This document shows positions 1 through 5,323 of a stretch of 5,323 nt of DNA, piece after piece; positions within the stretch are counted from its first letter, which is position 1, and each line of letters starts with the position of its first letter. The notes beneath the pieces were generated by a model. It was not told where the DNA came from, did no database searches, and saw only the letters and a program-made list of their open reading frames with translations. Origin of the DNA: Comamonadaceae bacterium (lineage in GTDB: Bacteria > Pseudomonadota > Gammaproteobacteria > Burkholderiales > Burkholderiaceae_C); contig CANJNX010000088.1 of assembly GCA_947475495.1 (NCBI GenBank), forward strand, positions 1 through 5,323, read 5' to 3'. A program made the translations under genes and the position numbers.

Positions 1-672
1 AACTACATCGTGGGCAACTGCGCGATGCTGTGGCCTGCCAAAGGGGGCAGCATGGGTATGGGCTACCCCGGGCACCGGGTCGCGGTGATTGACGAGGCAG
101 GACGCGAATGCCCGGTGGGCGAGGCCGGCGATGTGGCTTTGCACCGTTTCAGTCCCAGTGGCCAGCCTGATCCCATTTTCTTTTTGGGCTATTGGAAAAA
201 CGCCGCTGCGACCCAGTCGAAGTTCACGGGTGACTGGTGTCGAACAGGGGACTTGGCAGTGCGCGATGCCGATGGTTACCTGTGGTACCAAGGCCGCAGC
301 GATGATGTGTTCAAGTCAGCGGGTTACCGTATTGGCCCGGGAGAAATTGAAAATTGCCTCGTCAAACACGCAAGTGTGGCCAACGCGGCCGTTGTTCCCA
401 AACCCGACAAAGACCGCGGTGCCTTGGTCAAGGCGTATGTGGTCATTGCGCCTGAATATTTGGCAAGCCATCGTGCACACCAGACTGACCCGGTTGCATT
501 TCAGGCGCAATTGATCGTGCAACTCCAAGACCACGTGAAGGCGCTCTTGGCACCGTACGAGTACCCCAAAGAGATTGAATTCGTAGATGCCTTGCCCATG
601 ACCACCACGGGAAAAGTGCAGCGGCGTATATTGCGTTTGCAAGAAGAGGCTCGCGCCGCACAGCGTTCATGA
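1..672 (+). CDS. Acyl-CoA synthetase (AMP-forming, ANL superfamily), C-terminal part; 5' end outside window
   Basis: Enzymes of this family activate a carboxylic acid with ATP to an acyl-adenylate and then transfer the acyl group to CoA, usually in the cytoplasm. Reading frame 1 is open from the first base, giving 223 residues before the TGA. Visible core motifs, numbered from the window edge, are GYWKN (63-67), the ATP-ribose-binding TGDL (82-85), the hinge and C-domain motif GRSDDVFKSAGYRIGPGE (98-115), and PMTTTGKVQRR (199-209). K205 in the last motif is the expected adenylation lysine. The edge falls about where the family's YGQTE motif should end, so more than half of a roughly 550-residue protein is missing. 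The KSAGYRIGPGEIE form resembles medium-chain (ACSM-like) and acetyl-CoA synthetase-like enzymes, but the acid substrate cannot be told from this part. The GTG at base 10 is internal and not a credible start. A 58-base gap separates it from the reductase gene. The family is secure; the substrate is not. Confidence 0.93.
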   Translation, partial: NYIVGNCAMLWPAKGGSMGMGYPGHRVAVIDEAGRECPVGEAGDVALHRFSPSGQPDPIFFLGYWKNAAATQSKFTGDWCRTGDLAVRDADGYLWYQGRSDDVFKSAGYRIGPGEIENCLVKHASVANAAVVPKPDKDRGALVKAYVVIAPEYLASHRAHQTDPVAFQAQLIVQLQDHVKALLAPYEYPKEIEFVDALPMTTTGKVQRRILRLQEEARAAQRS

Positions 673-730
673 CGCTGGCCAAGCTGCCAACGTGACACCC
701 CAGTTTTATTTAAATCCTAAACTCAGATCT

Positions 731-1795
731 ATGAAAACCATTCAACTCGGTCAAAGCGACCTGCATGTACCTCCAATTTGTTTGGGCACCATGACGTTTG
801 CAGAGCAAGTCGATGAGCCCACCACCCACTCCTTGCTCAGCCATGCGCTTGAGCGTGGCTTGACTTTTTGGGATACCGCGGAAATGTACGCCGTTCCCCC
901 AAGGCCAGAAACCTTTCAAGTGACTGAACGGTTTATCGGAAATTGGATTGCGAATAACCCGTCAGCACGCCAAAAAATAACCTTGGCCACCAAGGTCGCT
1001 GGTCCCTCGCGTGGAATGCCCTGGGTGCGCGGCGGCGCCATGGATGTGACCAAAGCGGACATCATTGCTGCCTGTGATGGCAGCTTGCAGCGCTTGCAAA
1101 CCGATGTGATTGACCTCTACCAATTGCATTGGCCCACCCGCAACGTGCCTATTTTTGGCATGGCGCACTTTGACCCTAGCAAAGACCGCGAAGTCACCTC
1201 CATGCACACGCAGCTTGACGCATTGAACACCCTGGTGCAAGCGGGCAAGGTGCGGGCTGTCGGTTTATCCAACGAAACGCCTTACGGAGTGCATGAGTTT
1301 GTCCGACTGGCTGAACAGCACAGTTTGGTGCGTGTGGCTTCGGTTCAAAACGCCTACTGTTTGCTCAACCGCAGCCATGAAAACGGGCTCGATGAAACCA
1401 TGCACCGCTTGGGCGTCTCGCTGCTGGCGTATTCGCCCTTGGCGTATGGATTGCTCACTGGTAAATACGACCGAAGTGGAATCACCGGCCCCGATGCACC
1501 GGCACAGGCGCGTATCACCAAGTTCGAGTCCACCCGCAAGCAACGCTGGGGCCGTCCGGAGTCTTTGGCGGCAGCCCGGCGCTACAACGCCTTGGCAATC
1601 GAAAACAGTATGACACCCACCCAAATGGCCTTGGCCTTTTGTTACACCAAATGGCAAGTCGCCAGCACCATCATCGGTGTGACCAGCCAAGCGCAGCTTG
1701 ACGAAAACATCAAGGCCTGGGGCACGGTGTTGACCCCCGAGGTGCTCAAGGCCATCGATGCCATTCGCGCCGAGATGCGTGACCCTGCGGTGTAA
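731..1795 (+). CDS. tas: Tas-like NADP(H)-dependent aldo/keto reductase
   Basis: This is a predicted cytoplasmic TIM-barrel oxidoreductase that reduces aldehydes or ketones with NADPH. It has 354 residues, close to E. coli Tas (about 346). The aldo/keto reductase catalytic tetrad is present: D48 and Y53 (in WDTAEMY), K88 (ATKV) and H133 (YQLHW). The stretch EMYAVPPRPET after the tyrosine is typical of the Tas subgroup. Further family motifs are RLQTDVIDLYQLHWP (121-135), GLSNET (178-183), QNAYCLLNR (206-214) and LLAYSPLAYGLLTGKY (231-246). The ATG at 731 was chosen because MKTIQLGQSDLHVPPICLGTM matches the usual family start. An in-frame GTG at 692 would add 13 residues unlike the family. Neither start has a good Shine-Dalgarno; a TAAACT at 718-723 could be a weak -10 box placing the transcript start near the ATG. 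The stop directly abuts the next gene. The physiological substrate is unknown: E. coli tas was found through suppression of a tyrosine requirement, which does not settle its role. Confidence 0.93.
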   Translation: MKTIQLGQSDLHVPPICLGTMTFAEQVDEPTTHSLLSHALERGLTFWDTAEMYAVPPRPETFQVTERFIGNWIANNPSARQKITLATKVAGPSRGMPWVRGGAMDVTKADIIAACDGSLQRLQTDVIDLYQLHWPTRNVPIFGMAHFDPSKDREVTSMHTQLDALNTLVQAGKVRAVGLSNETPYGVHEFVRLAEQHSLVRVASVQNAYCLLNRSHENGLDETMHRLGVSLLAYSPLAYGLLTGKYDRSGITGPDAPAQARITKFESTRKQRWGRPESLAAARRYNALAIENSMTPTQMALAFCYTKWQVASTIIGVTSQAQLDENIKAWGTVLTPEVLKAIDAIRAEMRDPAV

Positions 1796-2293
1796 GTGGG
1801 CAGGGCCGTGGCACACCATGTCAGTGAAACACCTGCAACGCAGTTTCTCAAGCAACAAAAAGTTGGGTTCACCGAGCATCCGTATGACTACCTAGCGCAT
1901 GGTGGCGCACAGCACAGCGCCCAGGTGCTGGGCTGGGACCCTTTTCATGTGGTCAAAACCCTCATCATGCAAGACCAAGACGCCAAGCCCTTGGTGGTAT
2001 TGATGCATGGCAACCGCAAAGTCTCGACCAAAAATTTAGCCCGGCAGATCGGCGCCAAGTCCATCGAACCCTGTACGCCTGAGGCAGCGCAGCGCCACAG
2101 TGGCTATTTGGTGGGGGGAACATCGCCTTTTGCGACCCGTAAAACCATGCCTGTTTTTATTGAACAAAGTATTCTTGCGCTTCCCCAAATTTTGATCAAT
2201 GGCGGACGCAGGGGCTTCTTGGTGGGACTAGACCCGCAGGTCTGCATGGCCTTGCTAGGCGCAAAGGCAGTACAGTGCGCCTTAGAAGATTAA
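1796..2293 (+). CDS. ybaK: YbaK/EbsC-type Cys-tRNA(Pro) deacylase
   Basis: This is a trans-editing protein that hydrolyses Cys-tRNA(Pro), made when prolyl-tRNA synthetase mischarges cysteine, so protecting proline codons. It is cytoplasmic and acts with ProRS. The 165 residues (about 160 is usual) form a single YbaK/aminoacyl-tRNA deacylase domain. Visible signatures are HVSETPATQFL (8-18), HVVKTLIMQ (51-59) with K54 as the expected essential lysine, STKNLARQIGAKS (77-89), GYLVGGTSPF (103-112) with the conserved GTSPF loop, and INGGRRGFLVGLDPQ (134-148). The start is uncertain. GTG at 1796 lies immediately after the reductase TAA, while an in-frame GTG at 1808 gives MAHHVSETPAT and 161 residues. 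Homology begins at HHVSE and fits either. Neither start has a strong Shine-Dalgarno, so translation may depend on ribosomes finishing the reductase gene. The function is assigned by family. Confidence 0.94.
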   Translation: MGRAVAHHVSETPATQFLKQQKVGFTEHPYDYLAHGGAQHSAQVLGWDPFHVVKTLIMQDQDAKPLVVLMHGNRKVSTKNLARQIGAKSIEPCTPEAAQRHSGYLVGGTSPFATRKTMPVFIEQSILALPQILINGGRRGFLVGLDPQVCMALLGAKAVQCALED

Positions 2294-2297
2294 AACG

Positions 2298-2306
2298 AAG
2301 AGAAAG
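2298..2306 (+). promoter_or_regulatory. Purine-rich ribosome-binding site for plsY
   Basis: AAGAGAAAG lies in the 15-base gap after the ybaK stop. Its GAGA core ends 5 bases before the TTG at 2309 and is the only Shine-Dalgarno-like element there. It supports TTG at 2309 as the start; the second in-frame TTG at 2315 would be 11 bases from the core. The match to AGGAGG is partial. Confidence 0.4.
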
Positions 2307-2308
2307 AC

Positions 2309-2962
2309 TTGATTTTGGAAGCTCTTAGCCCTTTTTACCCCGCACTCGCAACCCTTGGTGCCACCCTGGCCGCTTATCTGGTTGGGTCTTTGTCCTTTGC
2401 GGTGATTGTCAGCCGCCTCATGGGCTTGAACGATCCGCGAACCTACGGAAGTAAAAATCCAGGTGCGACCAATGTGTTGCGCTCAGGCAGCAAGGCGGCT
2501 GCGGTCGCGACCTTGTTGCTCGATGCGCTCAAGGGCTGGGTTCCCGTGTATTTGGTACAGCAGTACGGCGCACCTTATGGGCTTGAAGGTGCAACGCTCG
2601 CCTTGGTGGGCTTGGCTGCCTTTTTAGGCCATTTGTTCCCGGTTTTTTTCCGCTTTGAAGGTGGCAAAGGTGTGGCTACCGCGATGGGTGTGGTCGTAGC
2701 CATCAGTGGCGGCTTAGGCCTGGCAACCGGTGTCACCTGGTTGCTGATCGCTTTTTTCTTTCGCTATTCCTCTTTGGCTTCATTGATCGCCGCTGTGTTT
2801 GCGCCGGTGTACTACCTGATGGGGGATGGGGTGGCTTGGCGCACCGACCATGCCCAAGCCCTGAGTTTGGTCGTGATCAGCGGCTTTTTAATTTGGCGGC
2901 ACAGTGAAAATATGTCGCGCTTGGTCAAAGGGACGGAATCGAAGCTGGGTAAAAAGTCTTAG
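2309..2962 (+). CDS. plsY: Glycerol-3-phosphate acyltransferase PlsY (acyl-phosphate dependent)
   Basis: PlsY is an integral inner-membrane enzyme. It transfers an acyl group from acyl-phosphate, made by PlsX, to the sn-1 position of glycerol-3-phosphate, giving lysophosphatidic acid, the first committed phospholipid precursor. The 217 residues match the family (about 200-215). Three conserved loop motifs are visible: GSLSFA (26-31) after the first hydrophobic segment, [13 protein letters not shown] (46-58), and [18 protein letters not shown] (107-124) with the glycine-rich GGKG loop. Hydrophobic segments lie near 12-37, 62-84, 94-113, 125-150 and 156-192, fitting a multi-pass protein. The C-terminal [18 protein letters not shown] is characteristic. 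No ATG gives the first membrane segment: the first in-frame methionine codon is at residue 38, after motif 1, so TTG at 2309 is taken as the start. It follows ybaK by 15 bases and is probably co-transcribed with it. Its TAG overlaps the stop of convergent yajQ. Confidence 0.96.
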   Translation: MILEALSPFYPALATLGATLAAYLVGSLSFAVIVSRLMGLNDPRTYGSKNPGATNVLRSGSKAAAVATLLLDALKGWVPVYLVQQYGAPYGLEGATLALVGLAAFLGHLFPVFFRFEGGKGVATAMGVVVAISGGLGLATGVTWLLIAFFFRYSSLASLIAAVFAPVYYLMGDGVAWRTDHAQALSLVVISGFLIWRHSENMSRLVKGTESKLGKKS

Positions 2963-3444
2963 TCTCTGAAGTTGTTGAAACTCACCGGTACGTCGGTGAT
3001 TTCCTTTTTGAGCAAGGCCATGGCGGCTTGCAAGTCGTCGCGCTTAGCGCCCGTCACTCGGACGGAGTCGCCTTGAATTGAGCCTTGGACTTTGAGTTTG
3101 CTGTCTTTGATGATGCGCTGGATTTTTTTACCCAGTTCGGCCTCTATGCCGTTGCGCACTTTGATGACTTGCTTGACCTTGTCGCCCCCCATCTTTTGGA
3201 CATCACCCATCTCTAAAAAGCGCACATCCACGTTGCGTTTGGTGAGCTTATTTCGCAACACATCTTCAATTTGCGCCAATTGAAACTCTGCATCGCCGAT
3301 CATGGTGATTTCTTTGTCTTTGATTTCGATGCTGGCAGACGTGCCTTTGAAGTCAAATCGGGTGGTGATCTCTTTGGTGGTGTTTTCGACACCATTTTTC
3401 ACATCCACCAAATTGGCTTCGCAAACCGTATCAAATGAAGGCAT
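2959..3444 (-). CDS. yajQ: YajQ family nucleotide (cyclic-di-GMP)-binding protein
   Basis: This is a small soluble protein of the YajQ/DUF520 family. Xanthomonas and Pseudomonas homologues bind cyclic-di-GMP and act with a transcription factor to control virulence and biofilm genes; E. coli YajQ was described as nucleotide-binding. The 161 residues equal the usual length. Family signatures are [20 protein letters not shown] (1-20), the near-invariant TRFDFKGT (28-35), [17 protein letters not shown] (85-101), [19 protein letters not shown] (102-120), [14 protein letters not shown] (128-141) and the C-terminal VSFNNFRD. Together these form two ferredoxin-like halves. The ATG at 3444 has a clear Shine-Dalgarno 8 bases upstream. 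The gene lies convergent to plsY, with a 4-base overlap at the ends, and divergent from murB. Its regulatory partner cannot be told from this window. Binding of cyclic-di-GMP here is inferred from the family. Confidence 0.96.
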   Translation of the reverse strand: MPSFDTVCEANLVDVKNGVENTTKEITTRFDFKGTSASIEIKDKEITMIGDAEFQLAQIEDVLRNKLTKRNVDVRFLEMGDVQKMGGDKVKQVIKVRNGIEAELGKKIQRIIKDSKLKVQGSIQGDSVRVTGAKRDDLQAAMALLKKEITDVPVSFNNFRD

Positions 3445-3452
3445 GAAACTAA

Positions 3453-3458
3453 TCTCCT
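3453..3458 (-). promoter_or_regulatory. Shine-Dalgarno of yajQ
   Basis: Read on the minus strand this is AGGAGA, 8 bases before the ATG at 3444, a near-consensus ribosome-binding site. It fixes the yajQ start and contrasts with murB on the other side of the same gap, which has none. Confidence 0.75.
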
Positions 3459-3504
3459 GTCAGGGGTCAATGGGGGCCGGCGCACACGGTGGCAGGCGCG
3501 GCAA

Positions 3505-3520
3505 TGCGACAATCCCACCA
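3505..3520 (+). promoter_or_regulatory. Candidate extended -10 promoter giving a leaderless murB transcript
   Basis: TGCGACAAT at 3505-3513 combines an extended -10 TGn with GACAAT, which matches TATAAT at four of six positions, including A2, A5 and T6. If T3513 is position -7, transcription starts at A3520, the first base of the murB ATG. No convincing TTGACA lies 17 bases upstream, but extended -10 promoters can do without one. No Shine-Dalgarno lies between this element and the ATG, which fits a leaderless messenger. It is inferred from spacing and motif only. Confidence 0.45.
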
Positions 3521-4569
3521 TGTTAGTCGAGAAAAACGTCCCCCTTCAGGCACTCAATACATTTCATATCGTGGCCCGGGCCCATGCTTTGGTGCGCGTG
3601 CGCAGTGATGCCGATGTGTTAGCCGTCTTGGCTGATCCAGACTGGGCTGCGGCTCCTAAATTTGTCTTGGGCGGGGGCAGCAACCTGGTCTTAACAGGCG
3701 ATGTCAAGCCGCTGGTGCTCAAAGTGGAAGTTCAAGGACGCCGGGTTGTGGGAGAGACCGCCAAAGCGGTCATTGTGGAAGCCGGGGCAGGGGAAGATTG
3801 GCACGACTTTGTTGCATGGACGCTGGCCCAAGGGTTGCCGGGGCTGGAGAACATGGCTTTGATTCCCGGCACAGTCGGGGCCTCGCCCGTTCAAAACATT
3901 GGGGCCTATGGGGTGGAGCTGCAAGACCGGTTTGATTCGCTAGACGCTATCGATCTCACCACGGGCACAATATTCACCTTGAACGCCGCCCAGTGCGCCT
4001 TTGGTTACCGCGACTCTATTTTTAAGCACGGTGGAACAGCGCCAAGTTTGGGGTTGAAAGACCGGGCGATGATTTTGCGGGTGCGCTTTGCTTTGCCTAA
4101 AGTGTGGAAACCCGTACTAGGTTATGCCGACCTCGATAAAAAACAGGCGCAAGCTGCTTGTGACCATCCCACGGCGCAGCAAATTTTTGACTGGGTGTGC
4201 GAAATCCGCCGAGCCAAGTTGCCAGACCCTGCAGTGATTGGCAATGCGGGCAGTTTCTTTAAAAACCCGACCGTCACGGCCGAGCAATGTGCCGACATCA
4301 TCGCGCGCGACCCCAAGGTGGTGCACTACCGCTTAGACGATGGCAGTTACAAGTTGGCCGCTGGGTGGTTGATTGATGCTTGCGGTTGGCGTGGCAAAAC
4401 GGTCGGCCAGGCGGGCGTGTATGAAAAACAAGCTCTGGTGTTGGTGAATTTAGGTAGCGGAGCAGGGGGTGCCACGGGCGGTGAGGTGATGACCTTGGCC
4501 GGCGCCATTCAAACCAGCGTGTACGAACGCTTTGGATTGCGCTTAGAGACAGAGCCCGTAGTTTTGTAA
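3520..4569 (+). CDS. murB: UDP-N-acetylenolpyruvoylglucosamine reductase MurB (type I)
   Basis: MurB is a cytoplasmic FAD enzyme. It uses NADPH to reduce UDP-GlcNAc-enolpyruvate, the MurA product, to UDP-MurNAc, the second step of peptidoglycan precursor synthesis. The 349 residues are close to E. coli MurB (342). FAD-binding motifs are LGGGSNLVLT (50-59) and GLENMALIPGTVGASPVQNI (108-127). GYRDSIFK (162-169) carries the substrate-binding arginine R164. NAGSFFKNP (242-250) carries the catalytic proton donor S245, and LETEP near the C-terminus carries the expected catalytic E345. The loop tyrosine Y202 (LGYADL) and the IRRAKLPDP segment mark the type I, E. coli-like form. ATG at 3520 starts VPLQALNTFHI as in the family. 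It has no Shine-Dalgarno and sits 7 bases after a -10-like element. A glycine-rich stretch (about 312-321) is slightly longer than in E. coli. It diverges from yajQ, and 32 bases separate it from the SDR gene. It is not in a dcw-type cell-wall cluster here. Confidence 0.97.
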   Translation: MLVEKNVPLQALNTFHIVARAHALVRVRSDADVLAVLADPDWAAAPKFVLGGGSNLVLTGDVKPLVLKVEVQGRRVVGETAKAVIVEAGAGEDWHDFVAWTLAQGLPGLENMALIPGTVGASPVQNIGAYGVELQDRFDSLDAIDLTTGTIFTLNAAQCAFGYRDSIFKHGGTAPSLGLKDRAMILRVRFALPKVWKPVLGYADLDKKQAQAACDHPTAQQIFDWVCEIRRAKLPDPAVIGNAGSFFKNPTVTAEQCADIIARDPKVVHYRLDDGSYKLAAGWLIDACGWRGKTVGQAGVYEKQALVLVNLGSGAGGATGGEVMTLAGAIQTSVYERFGLRLETEPVVL

Positions 4570-4601
4570 TTGTTTGTGGTTTGAATGGATGAGCGGAAAA
4601 A

Positions 4602-5323
4602 ATGAAGCATATTTTGGTTTTAGGTGGAACGGGTTTTGTAGGTGCGCATGTGTGCGAAAAATTAGGCCAGGCGGGCTACCGTGTCAGTGTGGCAACGCGT
4701 AAAGCGCGCAACGCCAGCCACATTCAGCATGTGCCGACATTGACCGTGCTTGAACTCGATATCCACAACGAACAAGCTTTAACGCAGGCGATGCAGGGCG
4801 TCGATGCCGTGGTGAATTTGGTCGCTATCTTGCACGGCAGCGCCGCTGCGTTTGAGCGCGTACACGTGGAGTTAGCCCAAAAAATAGGCCGCGCTTGTGT
4901 GAAAAATGGGGTGAAACGCTTGGTACACATCAGCGCCTTAGGCGCCTATGCAGCGCACCCCGAAACGGCCCCTTCCAACTACCTGCGCAGCAAAAGCCGC
5001 GGAGAGGTAGCGTTGCAAACCATCACAGGCCAATCCCAGAGCGCCACCCAGCTCACGGTTTTACGACCCAGCGTGATCTTTGGGGCGCAGGACCAGTTCC
5101 TCAATGTCTTTGCCAAGTTGCAGCGCGTTTTTCCGGTGATGCCTCTGGCGTGTGCAACCGCAAAATTTCAACCGGTATGGGTGGAAGACGTGGCCTTGGC
5201 CGTGGTGCGCTGCTTGCAGCTTTCAGGTGCAGCCGTCAAAGCATTGCCCGTCATTGAGGCGGTAGGGCCTGATGTATATACGCTCAAAGCTTTGGTGCAA
5301 TTGGCTGCGCGCTATAGCGGCAT
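4602..5323 (+). CDS. NAD(P)-binding SDR protein, NDUFA9/complex-I-associated-like; 3' end outside window
   Basis: This is an atypical or extended short-chain dehydrogenase/reductase-like protein with an N-terminal Rossmann fold, read for 240 residues before the right edge. Visible features are the nucleotide-binding GGTGFVG (8-14), a basic patch after the second strand (ATRKAR, 31-36) that could favour NADP(H), ELDIHNEQAL (51-60), VDAVVNLVAILHG (67-79), the strand VKRLVHISALGAY (104-116), YLRSK (127-131) carrying a YxxxK pair, VLRPSVIFGAQDQFLN (153-168) and FQPVWVEDVALAVV (189-202). The last three are typical of NDUFA9-like epimerase/dehydratase homologues common in proteobacteria, whose bacterial substrate is unknown. 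About 300-320 residues would be usual, so roughly a quarter is missing. The ATG at 4602 starts directly before the Rossmann strand. Only a weak GGAAAA precedes it. A link to complex I or to quinone metabolism rests on the family name alone. It is probably co-transcribed with murB. Confidence 0.9.
   Translation, partial: MKHILVLGGTGFVGAHVCEKLGQAGYRVSVATRKARNASHIQHVPTLTVLELDIHNEQALTQAMQGVDAVVNLVAILHGSAAAFERVHVELAQKIGRACVKNGVKRLVHISALGAYAAHPETAPSNYLRSKSRGEVALQTITGQSQSATQLTVLRPSVIFGAQDQFLNVFAKLQRVFPVMPLACATAKFQPVWVEDVALAVVRCLQLSGAAVKALPVIEAVGPDVYTLKALVQLAARYSG

Noticed and set aside
674..712. Possible terminator between the acyl-CoA synthetase and reductase genes (TGGC...GCCA, then a T-rich stretch)
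   Set aside because: The stem is only about 4 base pairs and the T-rich stretch is too far away and interrupted for an intrinsic terminator.
692..730. GTG at 692 as the start of the aldo/keto reductase
   Set aside because: It would add 13 residues with no family resemblance, while the ATG at 731 matches the usual Tas N-terminus.
1265..1879. Long minus-strand open frame (204 codons) opposite the aldo/keto reductase and the start of ybaK
   Set aside because: It is fully antisense to genes with strong family motifs, its translation resembles no family I know and is rich in His, Cys and Gly as codon-shadow frames are, and no Shine-Dalgarno supports it.
3302..3526. Plus-strand open frame of 74 codons crossing the yajQ start and the intergenic gap
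   Set aside because: It is mostly antisense to yajQ, resembles no known family, and overlaps the murB start in another frame.
4895..5257. Plus-strand open frame of 120 codons inside the SDR gene
   Set aside because: It is out of frame with the SDR reading frame, which carries the Rossmann and YxxxK motifs throughout; the translation has low-complexity Arg/Gln/Pro shadow character.
1..5323. A new multi-gene system such as defence, toxin-antitoxin or a biosynthetic cluster
   Set aside because: Every sizeable coding region belongs to a well-known housekeeping or widespread family; gaps are short and hold no unexplained gene, repeat array or mobile-element remnant.

Overview
The window looks like ordinary chromosomal sequence from a betaproteobacterium, most likely Burkholderiales and probably Comamonadaceae (Limnohabitans/Rhodoferax-like). 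This rests on remembered resemblance of the YbaK, PlsY, YajQ and MurB proteins to that group, on moderately GC-rich coding sequence, and on dense packing with short gaps. It was not tested by a search. I see no insertion sequence, integrase, tRNA, rRNA, CRISPR array or long repeat.

Layout, left to right. (1) Bases 1-672 hold the C-terminal part of an ANL-superfamily acyl-CoA synthetase, cut by the left edge. (2) A Tas-like NADP(H)-dependent aldo/keto reductase follows at 731-1795. (3) A YbaK-type Cys-tRNA(Pro) deacylase starts at the base after the reductase stop (1796-2293). (4) plsY, the membrane glycerol-3-phosphate acyltransferase, lies at 2309-2962 and appears to start with TTG. (5) yajQ runs convergently on the minus strand (2959-3444), and its stop codon interlocks with that of plsY. 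(6) After a 75-base divergent gap comes murB (3520-4569), whose start codon lies exactly where a leaderless transcript would begin. (7) An NDUFA9-like NAD(P)-binding SDR protein begins at 4602 and runs off the right edge.

The plus-strand genes 1-4 are closely spaced and may share transcription. Their functions are mixed: acyl-CoA formation, carbonyl reduction, tRNA proofreading and phospholipid synthesis. Fatty-acyl metabolism loosely links the first and fourth. murB and the SDR gene are 32 bases apart and may also be co-transcribed. murB makes UDP-MurNAc for peptidoglycan.

I found no candidate for a previously undescribed system. The points worth a second look concern gene expression: the probable leaderless murB promoter, the interlocked plsY/yajQ stops, the stop-to-start junction before ybaK, the TTG start of plsY and a six-codon mini-ORF before the SDR gene.
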